64,000 bases of DNA from Ruminococcus sp. AM22-13 (GTDB taxonomy: Bacteria > Bacillota > Clostridia > Lachnospirales > Lachnospiraceae): the NCBI RefSeq assembly GCF_003471165.1, contig NZ_QRIL01000016.1, positions 35,693 to 99,692 on the forward strand, given 5' to 3'. The notes under the pieces are model-generated. The model was given only the letters and a program-made list of their open reading frames with translations, did not search any database and had not been told where the DNA came from. The position numbers and the translations under genes were made by a program. Below, piece by piece: positions 1 through 7,109 of this stretch; position 1 is the stretch's first letter, and every line of letters begins with the position of its first letter.

Positions 1-127
1 CAGATTGCATGACATATAGATTTGGATAGGTTTTAAAATGCCAAAATTTATAAATTCCGAACCCAATGAAAACTCCTATGAATGAACCGATAACGATGTT
101 TAAAAAACAATTCAACTTTCTCAGCAT
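1..127 (-). CDS. Small membrane protein, C-terminus cut by window edge
   Basis: The frame starts at an ATG (125-127) behind a G-rich ribosome binding site and runs off the window at position 1. The visible 42 residues begin MLRKLNCFLNIVIGSFIGVF and hold one hydrophobic segment (about residues 8-27) followed by an aromatic, charged stretch. I do not recognise the family with confidence. The gene follows another small remnant on the same strand, about 30 bp away, so the two may once have formed one operon with the ABC permease remnant further upstream. No function is assigned. Confidence 0.5.
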   Translation of the reverse strand, partial: MLRKLNCFLNIVIGSFIGVFIGFGIYKFWHFKTYPNLYVMQS

Positions 128-155
128 GGCAGTGCCCCCCTTTCCAAATTCCAAT

Positions 156-335
156 TTATTTCTTCTCATTGTTTTTGATAGCTTTTAGAATACAAATTCC
201 CATTGCCAAAACAGGAAGCAGCACCCTAAGAGTCCAAAATCCTTGAGAATCACCAAAATCACTCTTAGCATGACCATCAAATAAAAAAAGCCAAACAAAA
301 AAGTAAAACTTATTATGTTTGGCTAGGTCAACTTG
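156..335 (-). pseudogene. Start-less remnant of a small membrane protein
   Basis: An open minus-strand frame ends at TAA (156-158) with ...GICILKAIKNNEKK and contains a good hydrophobic helix (WTLRVLLPVLAMG). Going upstream it meets a stop at 336-338 without any ATG, GTG or TTG in frame. Either it is a 5'-truncated gene or it uses an unusual start. The lack of a start and the AT-rich, non-coding sequence just upstream favour truncation. The gene at 1-127 follows within 30 bp on the same strand. Confidence 0.35.
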
Positions 336-339
336 TTAT

Positions 340-652
340 TTTTTATCACTTCTTATGGTTGTATTATACTATATATTCCTCTATAGTAAAACAATTTTTT
401 ATATTATTTTTAATTTTAATATTATATTTCTACTATCATCAATTTTTCAGATATTTTCAACGCATAAACAATGCTATTAACTACAATATTTCCGGAAAAT
501 TCATCATAGGTTTGTGTTGCCACAAAGAAACGCTAGCTCTGAAAATCAAAGCCGCCGTTTCAAATGGGCGTGTTGATAGGCTGCTATACGATGGCTTTTT
601 TTCTTTTGCCGTCATGCGGCAGATAATCAATTCATTCTATTTTGAACTTCTT
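340..652. other. AT-rich stretch without a convincing gene
   Basis: I see no supported gene here. A minus-strand frame at 481-615 (44 codons, beginning MTAKEKKPSYSS) has a plausible coding composition, but I find no strong ribosome binding site and recognise no family. A plus-strand frame at 359-709 is phenylalanine/tyrosine/isoleucine-rich and looks like chance reading of AT-rich DNA. The stretch lies between two truncated membrane-protein genes and may be a scar of deletion. Confidence 0.4.
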
Positions 653-1090
653 TTATGCTACCGGATGTCTGCACTAGAAATGAATCGCCAAGAATGTAAA
701 CACAAATAATTCAATTCCTGCCGAGATCAAAATAACATACGGTGTCCAGAAGCTCATTCCACCGATATGCAGATAGTTAAAATTCGCCAGCTGATAAAGG
801 AAATTGTTCTGCATACCAATTCCGGCAGATGGAAGTATGGTGGAGAACCATGTTGCTCCCATCGCCACATAAGCAAAAAGCGGCATGAAAAGAACCACAA
901 TAGAGATCAGTAAAACCGTCAGGGTATCTTTAAACTTCGCAGACAGGAATAGCGTACAGCTAACCGTTGCTAATACGGAGAGCAAGCCTGCTGCGGCAAG
1001 AATTATCTGCGACTGTCCCAGATTGATGTTTGGCAGGTTAATGATAGAGTATAGCATCTGGAATGATGTTTTTAAGCAATCCGTACCGAA
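653..1090 (-). pseudogene. ABC-2 type permease, C-terminal remnant
   Basis: The minus-strand frame encodes only the C-terminal part of a multi-pass membrane protein. It has about four hydrophobic segments (IILAAAGLLSVLATVSCTLF, LTVLLISIVVLFMPLFAYVA, WTPYVILISAGIELFVFTFL and a connecting hydrophobic loop), in the style of ABC-2 exporter permeases. The N-terminal half is absent: upstream lies a transcription terminator and then the anti-sigma gene. The frame stops at TAG (674-676), and reading through gives six more codons to a TAA at 653-655, suggesting the TAG may be a late nonsense change. With the two small genes at 1-335 this looks like a decayed exporter operon. Confidence 0.5.
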
Positions 1091-1100
1091 CGCTGCATCT

Positions 1101-1130
1101 AAAAGAAGCTGCCCACTACGGACAGCCTCT
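1101..1130 (-). terminator. Rho-independent terminator after the first anti-sigma gene
   Basis: On the minus strand GAGGCTGTCC and GGGCAGCTTC form a 10-bp stem (two G-U pairs) with a short loop, followed by TTTT. It lies about 20 bp downstream of the stop codon of the anti-sigma gene at 1151 and so closes the sigma/anti-sigma operon. Confidence 0.7.
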
Positions 1131-1150
1131 TCTCTATAATAAGATTTTCA

Positions 1151-2596
1151 TTACTGATATATGTCCACCAATCCTGTTTTTAACATTGAATCTGAAAACT
1201 CATATGCAGCTCCATCACCGTTAAAATTCAGATACATATTATTCAAGTCATTCTCATTTACGATCCATGCCATATTCACCTGTATACTCTCACCAGGTTT
1301 TAATGAAGAAATATAGTTTCCTCCATTTCCATAATCCTCTGATATACTGTTGTATGTCATTTCAGCTGTACGTGCAACACCATCCCATATAACACGATCG
1401 TAGTCATCTCCGGACGGTTCTGTCGGATCGTAAATTTGATATGATCCATCTTCATGGTCCATCAACAGCAATGTACCAATATAAAGCATATGGTTAATTT
1501 CTTCATCTGACTTATTGGTATAAGTAACTGTCGCATAGACGAGCTTTTGTTTCACACTTTCTGTTTTTACAATCTCATCCACTGAATCAATGCCATTACC
1601 GGACTTAATATAAGACAGCGTATTATTTACTAAATTTCCATCAGTTCCAACTGCATCAGTCCATTCTTCCGGCACATTATTCTGACCAAGCAGCTGCAGA
1701 TTGTCCTCCACCTGAACAGCATCAACACAAACTGAAATTTTATCATTTTCAATATAGTTGCCATCTCTGTCTTCACCAGATGCTGATATATCAAACACTT
1801 CACCAATCTGATGCATTAGCAATTTATTATCTGCAATAGAAGTCATCACTGCTTCTCCCGATGATTCTTCAGGGGATACCATTTCGCTCCACGTATACAA
1901 ACCAGCGGTTTCAATCATTGTATCATTTTCAGTGATTACAAGGTTTTCTACCACTTTAATGGCATCCTCTTTTGAAATATCATCACCGATATAAACAGTA
2001 ATTACACGATATACATCTGGGCGAAGAAGGTAAATCCTTTGATTAAAAGATCCATCCTCTGCCAGGTCATTATATTTAAGATATACACCTTCATAATTGC
2101 CAAAAGTTCGTTCCTCACAGTCAACAACATTCTTATCTTGCATTACTTTGCTCAAATCATCCTCGTCTAAAAGCACAGATGCAAAGCTGAATCCTCCGGT
2201 TCGATCATGCTCAGGATATTCCAGATGAAATTCATCAATCCATTCCATTCCTTCTGGAATATATCCTGCTGAGATATCTATATCATGAATTCTTTCAGGA
2301 AGATTAATTTTCCCTGTGCTGCCATCCGCCTTAATTCCCGTTACGATACTGTAGGCTCCTTGTTTTTCTAAAAACATATGATATAATTTGGTACCTGCAT
2401 AGACTATGGTCGATGTAGCCAATACACATACGGCTATTGCTGCAGCCACTCTGGCACCTGTCCATTTTTTCACTCTCCTTGTCTGAATATTAACCACCTT
2501 CGTGTCCTGTAGCTGTTTTTTCACTTCGCTTTGGATCATCGTGTGGATGAACTCCGGAGTTTCAGGAATATCTTTTTTCATATCTTCTAACCTCAT
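1151..2596 (-). CDS. Membrane anti-sigma factor (partner of the ECF sigma at 2593-3081)
   Basis: A 481-residue single-pass protein. Residues 1-45 are cytoplasmic and basic, a transmembrane helix follows at about 48-66 (ARVAAAIAVCVLATSTIVY), and the rest is a large extracellular region. The ectodomain has a DUF4367-like segment (about residues 100-225, ending in a KEDAIKVVENL helix) and a DUF4179/DUF5643-like C-terminal half. Its ATG overlaps the TGA of the sigma gene (ATGA), so translation is coupled. By family knowledge, such proteins hold the ECF sigma at the membrane until a surface signal releases it. The signal is unknown. The role is inferred from architecture and gene order. Confidence 0.8.
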   Translation of the reverse strand: MRLEDMKKDIPETPEFIHTMIQSEVKKQLQDTKVVNIQTRRVKKWTGARVAAAIAVCVLATSTIVYAGTKLYHMFLEKQGAYSIVTGIKADGSTGKINLPERIHDIDISAGYIPEGMEWIDEFHLEYPEHDRTGGFSFASVLLDEDDLSKVMQDKNVVDCEERTFGNYEGVYLKYNDLAEDGSFNQRIYLLRPDVYRVITVYIGDDISKEDAIKVVENLVITENDTMIETAGLYTWSEMVSPEESSGEAVMTSIADNKLLMHQIGEVFDISASGEDRDGNYIENDKISVCVDAVQVEDNLQLLGQNNVPEEWTDAVGTDGNLVNNTLSYIKSGNGIDSVDEIVKTESVKQKLVYATVTYTNKSDEEINHMLYIGTLLLMDHEDGSYQIYDPTEPSGDDYDRVIWDGVARTAEMTYNSISEDYGNGGNYISSLKPGESIQVNMAWIVNENDLNNMYLNFNGDGAAYEFSDSMLKTGLVDIYQ

Positions 2597-3081
2597 ACTG
2601 TCAACTCCTCACTTTCCTGTAAATTACGCTTAAGCTTTCCCCGTGCTCTGGCAAGTCTTTTTTGAACTGCTCCCTCGGTTATCTCAAGAATCTGCGCAAT
2701 CTCTTTTATGTTGAAATCCTCAATATAGTACAGAATAACTGGCATTCGTAATTCTTCTTTCAAAGAATTTACGGCTCTGTACAAGTCGCTATAGTCAGTT
2801 CTCTGATCTGTCTCAATTTCTGTCATTTCACTCATCCCTTCCAAAGAAACAAGTTTACTCGACTTTCTCAAAAGAGTATAACACTCATTGATCAATATAC
2901 GAATCAACCAAGTCTTGGCATATTTGTCATTTCTCAAAGTTCCAATCTTTGAAAATGCCTTAACAATCGTTTCCTGAATAGCATCCGCACAATCTTGATC
3001 GTTAATTAAAATTGTTTTGGCAGTAGAATACAATTGTCTCTCTGAATTGAGAATCAACGTCCCTAATTCTTCTTTGGTCAC
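2593..3081 (-). CDS. ECF RNA polymerase sigma factor (162 aa)
   Basis: Contains sigma region 2 (DADxxQET-like segment DCADAIQETIVKAFSKIGTL, then YAKTWLIRILINECY) and region 4 (EELRMPVILYYIEDFNIKEIAQILEITEGAVQKRLARARGKLK), the standard two-domain ECF layout and length. The start is a GTG behind AAGGTGG. It overlaps its anti-sigma gene by 4 bp. A CGTCTAAT box 47 bp upstream matches the box found before the other two sigma genes here and suggests autoregulation. A partial inverted copy of a close relative lies just upstream at 3240-3430. Regulon unknown; likely envelope stress by analogy. Confidence 0.92.
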   Translation of the reverse strand: MTKEELGTLILNSERQLYSTAKTILINDQDCADAIQETIVKAFSKIGTLRNDKYAKTWLIRILINECYTLLRKSSKLVSLEGMSEMTEIETDQRTDYSDLYRAVNSLKEELRMPVILYYIEDFNIKEIAQILEITEGAVQKRLARARGKLKRNLQESEELTV

Positions 3082-3127
3082 TTTAACACCACCTTCTTTA
3101 GCCGGCCGGCAATTTTCATTTACATAG

Positions 3128-3135
3128 ATTAGACG
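3128..3135 (-). promoter_or_regulatory. Probable ECF-type -10 box
   Basis: CGTCTAAT on the minus strand, upstream of the sigma gene at 3081. The same box occurs at 11702-11709 and, as CATCTAAT, at 14372-14379, each time upstream of an ECF sigma gene. The -35 position here (GGGGA) is a weaker match than at the other two. Confidence 0.5.
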
Positions 3136-3207
3136 TACAGTTTTTCAAAATATCCCCAAATAAACTTTATTTTTTTAATAATAGAGGAAATAAATCTTTC
3201 CCCTCTG

Positions 3208-3430
3208 TTGACATTATACACCTGTCTTACTTCTTACCCATATACAATTGTGAAGGCTTTTTCCAACGTCGGTACATTAAAAAACGATAACTATGCCCGG
3301 ACCTGGTTAATCCGTATCTTAATCAACGAATGTTACAGCCTTGTGCGTAAATCCAGTAAATTTATCCCATTGGAAAATCTAGCTGACAGACAGGAGCCGG
3401 AATCATCAACGGTATCCAAACAGATTTTGG
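3208..3430 (+). pseudogene. ECF sigma factor fragment, inverted relative to its intact relative
   Basis: The plus-strand frame from about 3240 reads TIVKAFSNVGTLKNDNYART, then continues through WLIRILINECYSLVRKSSK, a near match to residues 40-85 of the sigma factor at 2593-3081. It lacks region 2.1 in front and region 4 behind. The fragment points the opposite way to every neighbour. It ends in sequence I cannot assign. This is a remnant of a second, closely related sigma gene. Confidence 0.75.
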
Positions 3431-3507
3431 TTTTTTGCACAACATCAAAATCAAAGAAAGAGCTTGCAGCATTTTGCGGCTTCAAAGATTTAAGAAACTT
3501 CATTTTG

Positions 3508-3567
3508 AATAAACAAAGGAGCAGGGCATTGGGTAGCATCCCCATTGTCCTGCTTCTTTGTTTATTC
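3508..3567 (-). terminator. Hairpin terminator overlapping the M56 stop codon
   Basis: Minus-strand AATAAACAAAG...AGCAGG pairs with CCTGCT..CTTTGTTTATT, with an inner GGG/CCC stem. The stem begins at the stop codon of the M56 gene. The U-run is weak, so termination efficiency is uncertain. Confidence 0.5.
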
Positions 3568-5310
3568 TGTATAGATGTTCCCATTCTCATCCGTCCAGGT
3601 GCCATCACCATTGTCTGTGTATCCGACCCCATCTGCGTCACAATAGTAATAATCTCCGTTTGTTGTTTCTTTTACAGTAACGGTACCGTTACTGCCCTGG
3701 AGTTCATGCTGTTCCAGTTGGTTTCCGGAATAATAATCTTCGTCATTCCAGGTACGATATGAATTGCCATTAGCATCTGCCCAGTTTCCATCTCCCTGAT
3801 AACTGTATCGGCTCCCATAATCATCAGAATAGGTCCCATCTCCGTTATCGTAAAGAACTCTGGATTCTTCATCTCCTCCACCCGGTGCTACAATTGATGC
3901 TACACCGGAGGCAGTACTGAATCCACTGGTATATGGTACGCCTGCTGGCAGACTCTCATAAGATGAAACAGACCCGTTATTGTCAGAGGTAATTCCATCA
4001 TCGGTCGTTTCACTTACCTGTCCGCTGTTTTCCATGACAGGTTCATCGTTTGTTTCCGCATCTGTTTTTTCCTCTTCGTCTACAGAATCCTCTGTATCTG
4101 CAGTCTCTGTCACTTCTCCTTCGTCCTGTGTTTCAGCAGCTTTCTGCATAGTTACCATTTCAGAAAACGGTGCGTAATCCGGTACATTATTTTTCTCTGG
4201 ATCTGCATTTTTTTCAATACCAGACTTCTCCGTCTCTACTGAAACTGTATCTGTCCCGGCAGAAACATTAAATACCAGATTACCGCCTGCAAACAGCAAC
4301 GTCACAAGAATTCCCGGAAGAATTCCTCTGCGAAGCTTCCGAATGTTCACCATATACAGAATCCGATCTTTAAACACCATTTCGCTGTCATTAAGACTTG
4401 CTGACACATATGGAATCTGACTTTCCATGGCCACTGTCCTGAGAAGCAGCTGTCGATATAATTTATGTTCCTTTTTATTAACTCTGCGAACAACTGCTGC
4501 GTCACACAGATTCTCAATATCCTTATCCGCTTCTTTCAGCATGATAAGAAGAAAGGGATTGAACCAGTATATCGATGCACAGATTCGAAGGAGCATCTTA
4601 TACCAGAGATCCCGATGGCAATAATGTGTAAGTTCATGGTAAAAGATAAGTTTTCTTTCTTCTGCTGAATACCCGGTTGCTGGTAGATACAATTTTGTAT
4701 GTAAAAGTCCTGCAAGAAGCGGTGTGGTAAGACCTGCGTTTTGCCTGAGTTCCGGTATTCTGCGTACGTGCTTCTTTTGACACGCTGCACGGTACATCTG
4801 AATACTCACCGTATCACTTACCTGTAGACTCATCCGTTCCAGATTCCTTATAGAAAAATAATATGCCAGCAATTCTCCTGTCAGTTTAAGTACCGCTACG
4901 CTCAGCCAGACGGCAGCAAAAATCACAGCCACAATTCCCATCCATTTATCTGATTCATACCTGACAGTTCTCTTTTGTTCCGGGATTTCTGTCAGATTTT
5001 TCATGTCATTGCTCGCAGATGATACGGTTTCTGTTATCTTCTGACTTTCCTCTGGTCTGACTGCGTAATCCGTTATCTTCGGGTTTTGCGTATTCTGTTG
5101 ACTGCTTCTAAGCACTTTGAAATCCACCAGTGCCAGATTCGCCGGAAGGCGCACCGGAACACAAAGGCTTATCGTAATCAACAGCCAGATAAAGTACTTC
5201 CATCTCGCTGATACACGTCCTTTAAACAGAGTCGCAAGCACTTTTACCAGTAAAATTACTACTGCTGCAATAATATTCAGTTTCAGAATGTGCAGAACAA
5301 GAACATCCAT
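3562..5310 (-). CDS. BlaR1-like M56 sensor metallopeptidase with a repeat-type ectodomain
   Basis: A 582-residue membrane protease. Helices lie near residues 5-29 and 38-55, a third at 122-150, then the zinc protease loop with HELTH at 225-229 and downstream acidic EADKDIE, and a final helix at 330-350. Residues 351-582 are outside the cell: an acidic Thr/Glu/Asp linker, then DNGDGT / DENGN-type repeats. In BlaR1/MecR1 the ectodomain is a penicillin-binding sensor. Here no penicillin-binding domain is present. The ectodomain instead resembles the C-terminus of the secreted protein at 5839-6681. It lies 6 bp downstream of the BlaI gene, so protease and repressor form an operon. By family logic, signal binding triggers cleavage of BlaI. 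Confidence 0.85.
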   Translation of the reverse strand: MDVLVLHILKLNIIAAVVILLVKVLATLFKGRVSARWKYFIWLLITISLCVPVRLPANLALVDFKVLRSSQQNTQNPKITDYAVRPEESQKITETVSSASNDMKNLTEIPEQKRTVRYESDKWMGIVAVIFAAVWLSVAVLKLTGELLAYYFSIRNLERMSLQVSDTVSIQMYRAACQKKHVRRIPELRQNAGLTTPLLAGLLHTKLYLPATGYSAEERKLIFYHELTHYCHRDLWYKMLLRICASIYWFNPFLLIMLKEADKDIENLCDAAVVRRVNKKEHKLYRQLLLRTVAMESQIPYVSASLNDSEMVFKDRILYMVNIRKLRRGILPGILVTLLFAGGNLVFNVSAGTDTVSVETEKSGIEKNADPEKNNVPDYAPFSEMVTMQKAAETQDEGEVTETADTEDSVDEEEKTDAETNDEPVMENSGQVSETTDDGITSDNNGSVSSYESLPAGVPYTSGFSTASGVASIVAPGGGDEESRVLYDNGDGTYSDDYGSRYSYQGDGNWADANGNSYRTWNDEDYYSGNQLEQHELQGSNGTVTVKETTNGDYYYCDADGVGYTDNGDGTWTDENGNIYTE

Positions 5311-5316
5311 AATTCG

Positions 5317-5706
5317 CTATTCCTCCCTGTCCTCCAGGTTCTTAAGAAATTCACTGAGATCCTGGACTTCTTCCGAGCTGATCTTCTTTCCATGATAAAG
5401 TGAAGTTACAAACTTTTTTAGTGAATTCCCATAAAGTTTCTCAAGAACACTCTGGCTTTCATGTGCCTGATAATCTGACTGCGAAACCAAGGGTGTATAC
5501 AGATTCATTTTTCCCTGTTTCGTCACTTCCACGAAATTTTTGTTCTCCAATCTGGTTAGCAATGACAAAATTGTTGTTGATGCAAGCTTTTTCCTTATAT
5601 TGATCACTTTCTCAATCTCCGGTCTGGTCATTGGCGGAGTATTATTCCAAAGAACGAGCATAATATCCAACTCTGATTCCGGAAGTCTCTGGTAAGTTTT
5701 TTTCAC
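5317..5706 (-). CDS. blaI: BlaI/MecI-family transcriptional repressor
   Basis: A 129-residue winged-helix protein of the Penicillinase_R family. It has LPESELDIMLVLWNNTPPMT at the N-terminus, the recognition region TTILSLLTRLENKNFVEVTK at residues 43-62, and a C-terminal dimerisation helix. Length matches the family. It is the first gene of a two-gene operon with the M56 protease. A palindromic BlaI-type box lies 26 bp upstream, and two more precede the secreted-protein gene at 6681, so the repressor probably controls both units. The gene symbol reflects family, not proven beta-lactam response. Confidence 0.88.
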   Translation of the reverse strand: MKKTYQRLPESELDIMLVLWNNTPPMTRPEIEKVINIRKKLASTTILSLLTRLENKNFVEVTKQGKMNLYTPLVSQSDYQAHESQSVLEKLYGNSLKKFVTSLYHGKKISSEEVQDLSEFLKNLEDREE

Positions 5707-5731
5707 TTTTTCATACCTCCTGTTACATATT

Positions 5732-5747
5732 TTCTACAAATGTAGGA
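5732..5747 (-). promoter_or_regulatory. BlaI-type operator before blaI
   Basis: TTCTACA-AA-TGTAGGA: two inverted half sites with a 2-nt centre. The half-sites and spacing match the boxes at 6706-6721 and 6731-6748. The TACA/TGTA core is the known BlaI/MecI recognition element. Confidence 0.75.
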
Positions 5748-5778
5748 ATAATTCTATTTTACCACGGTTCACGGAAAT

Positions 5779-5815
5779 GGCAAGGGCTTTTGCACAATTC
5801 GCAAATGTCCTTGCC
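5779..5815 (-). terminator. Hairpin after the secreted-protein gene
   Basis: GGCAAGG..TTTGC and GCAAA..CCTTGCC form a stem just downstream of the stop codon at 5839. There is no clear U-run, so it may act as an mRNA 3' end or a weak terminator. Confidence 0.4.
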
Positions 5816-5838
5816 ATTCCTGCAGCTACTGACCACTA

Positions 5839-6681
5839 TCAGTCTATTTCTGTATAACTGTTGCCATTTTCATCACTCCATGTCCCGTCTCCGTTGTCCG
5901 TAAATCCTGTACCATTTTCGTCCTGGAAATAATAATCACCATTTGTGGTTTCCGTAACCGTCACAGTATTACCGTTTGCATCCTGAAGATCATGCTGTTC
6001 CAACGTATGTCCCAGATGATGAGTGTCATCATTCAGAGCTGAGTAGGTATTTCCATTTTCGTCGGTATAAGTTTCATCCCCATTATCGGTATAGTTCATT
6101 CCATCATCTCCACGATATTCACAAGAATAATCTTTGTGAAGAATGTAATTAATCTCAATGGTATTTCCATCACTGTCAACTAATGTCATTGGTGAGGTAG
6201 TAAGGATATCTGAATCTCCTCCCGGCTTCTGACTGGCAGTATCTGTAGTTGCCTTATCAGAATCATCAGAAGAATCATCGGTCTGGTTTTCATTCTCCTG
6301 TCTAGTAAGTGAAGGATTTCCAGGATAAGAAATATATTCTACAAATTTTCTGACGTCACTGATGTCATCTGCATCTTTTGCATATCCCACTGCCATATAC
6401 AGGCTGTTTCCCTCTGAATAAATTGTCTGATAGCAGGCATCGTATGTGTCATTGCATTTGGCAATCCCTGTTTTGACATCCTCCAGTGAATATTTATAGA
6501 TATTTACATAATCATTTCCGTTCGTATAGCTTGCATAGGTACCTTCCGTATCTGCTTTTTCCCATTCAGATCCAGCCGGCGGCTGTGTATAGAAATCGTT
6601 ATTTCCTGCTGCCATAACCGTTGTAGCTGAAAAAATCCCAAGTGTTGCTACCGTCATAAGTGTCATAAATTTTGTCTTCAT
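5839..6681 (-). CDS. Secreted protein sharing the M56 sensor's C-terminal domain
   Basis: A 280-residue exported protein. It has a signal peptide (residues 1-25, ending VMAAG), a region of about 110 residues that I do not recognise, an Asp/Ser/Thr linker (about 130-160), and a C-terminal domain with TDNGDETYTDENGN, EQHDLQ, TVTETTNGDYYFQDENG and TDNGDGTWSDENGNSYTE. The same order of motifs ends the M56 sensor protein at 3562-5310. The start has AGGAGA 8 bp ahead. Two palindromic BlaI-type operators lie 25-67 bp upstream, so it is very likely the regulated output of the blaI-M56 pair. Its biochemical role is unknown. Confidence 0.8.
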   Translation of the reverse strand: MKTKFMTLMTVATLGIFSATTVMAAGNNDFYTQPPAGSEWEKADTEGTYASYTNGNDYVNIYKYSLEDVKTGIAKCNDTYDACYQTIYSEGNSLYMAVGYAKDADDISDVRKFVEYISYPGNPSLTRQENENQTDDSSDDSDKATTDTASQKPGGDSDILTTSPMTLVDSDGNTIEINYILHKDYSCEYRGDDGMNYTDNGDETYTDENGNTYSALNDDTHHLGHTLEQHDLQDANGNTVTVTETTNGDYYFQDENGTGFTDNGDGTWSDENGNSYTEID

Positions 6682-6705
6682 CGTGGATTCTCCTAGAATT
6701 TTATT

Positions 6706-6748
6706 TTCTACATCTGTAGAAGTTAATTATATTCTACAACTGTAGAAT
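6706..6748 (-). promoter_or_regulatory. Tandem BlaI-type operators
   Basis: Two boxes, TTCTACA-TC-TGTAGAA (6706-6721) and ATTCTACA-AC-TGTAGAAT (6731-6748), lie 25 bp apart centre to centre, upstream of the secreted-protein gene. Each is a perfect inverted repeat around a 2-nt centre. They match the box before blaI. Confidence 0.8.
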
Positions 6749-6781
6749 ATAATTGTCAATTCTTTTTTCTATATTTTTTTA

Positions 6782-6952
6782 TCATCTCAGTTTAATTTCT
6801 ATTTTTCCTTCCACTGGGCTATATAAATCCAGAGGATCTTCATCACTTTCATAAACACGTCCTTCTCCGTAAGCATCTTCTATTCCAGTTTCATATTTTT
6901 TATATTTTGTTCTGTTTTTTTCTTCTTTATTTACATACAGGTTAATTATACA
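6782..6952 (-). pseudogene. C-terminal remnant of an unknown acidic protein
   Basis: A 56-codon open frame on the minus strand ends ...YESDEDPLDLYSPVEGKIEI-KLR then TGA. It has coding-like composition but no start codon upstream before a stop at 6953-6955. It lies between the operators of the secreted-protein gene and two terminators. I do not recognise the family. Confidence 0.3.
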
Positions 6953-6980
6953 TTAAATTCTGTATTGCAGTTGTAACAGC

Positions 6981-7066
6981 AAAAAAGGAAACCAAAACCA
7001 TTCTGTGAGAATAGTTTTGATTTCCTGTATAAAAAGCGCCATAGGTTTTTTCCAATGCCTATGGCG
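6981..7066 (-). terminator. Two consecutive terminators
   Basis: On the minus strand CGCCATAGG...CCTATGGCG followed by CTTTTT (7031-7066), then GGAAATCAAAAC...GTTTTGGTTTCC followed by TTTTTT (6981-7025). Both are strong stem plus U-run structures downstream of the gene at 7110-8033. Confidence 0.8.
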
Positions 7067-7109
7067 TGTAAATAATTTTCTACTCTGCGGATACCTTGTT
7101 TATGATTGT

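Noticed and set aside
359-709. Plus-strand frame of 116 codons
   Set aside because: AT-rich, aromatic composition, no ribosome binding site, and its end overlaps the permease remnant on the other strand.
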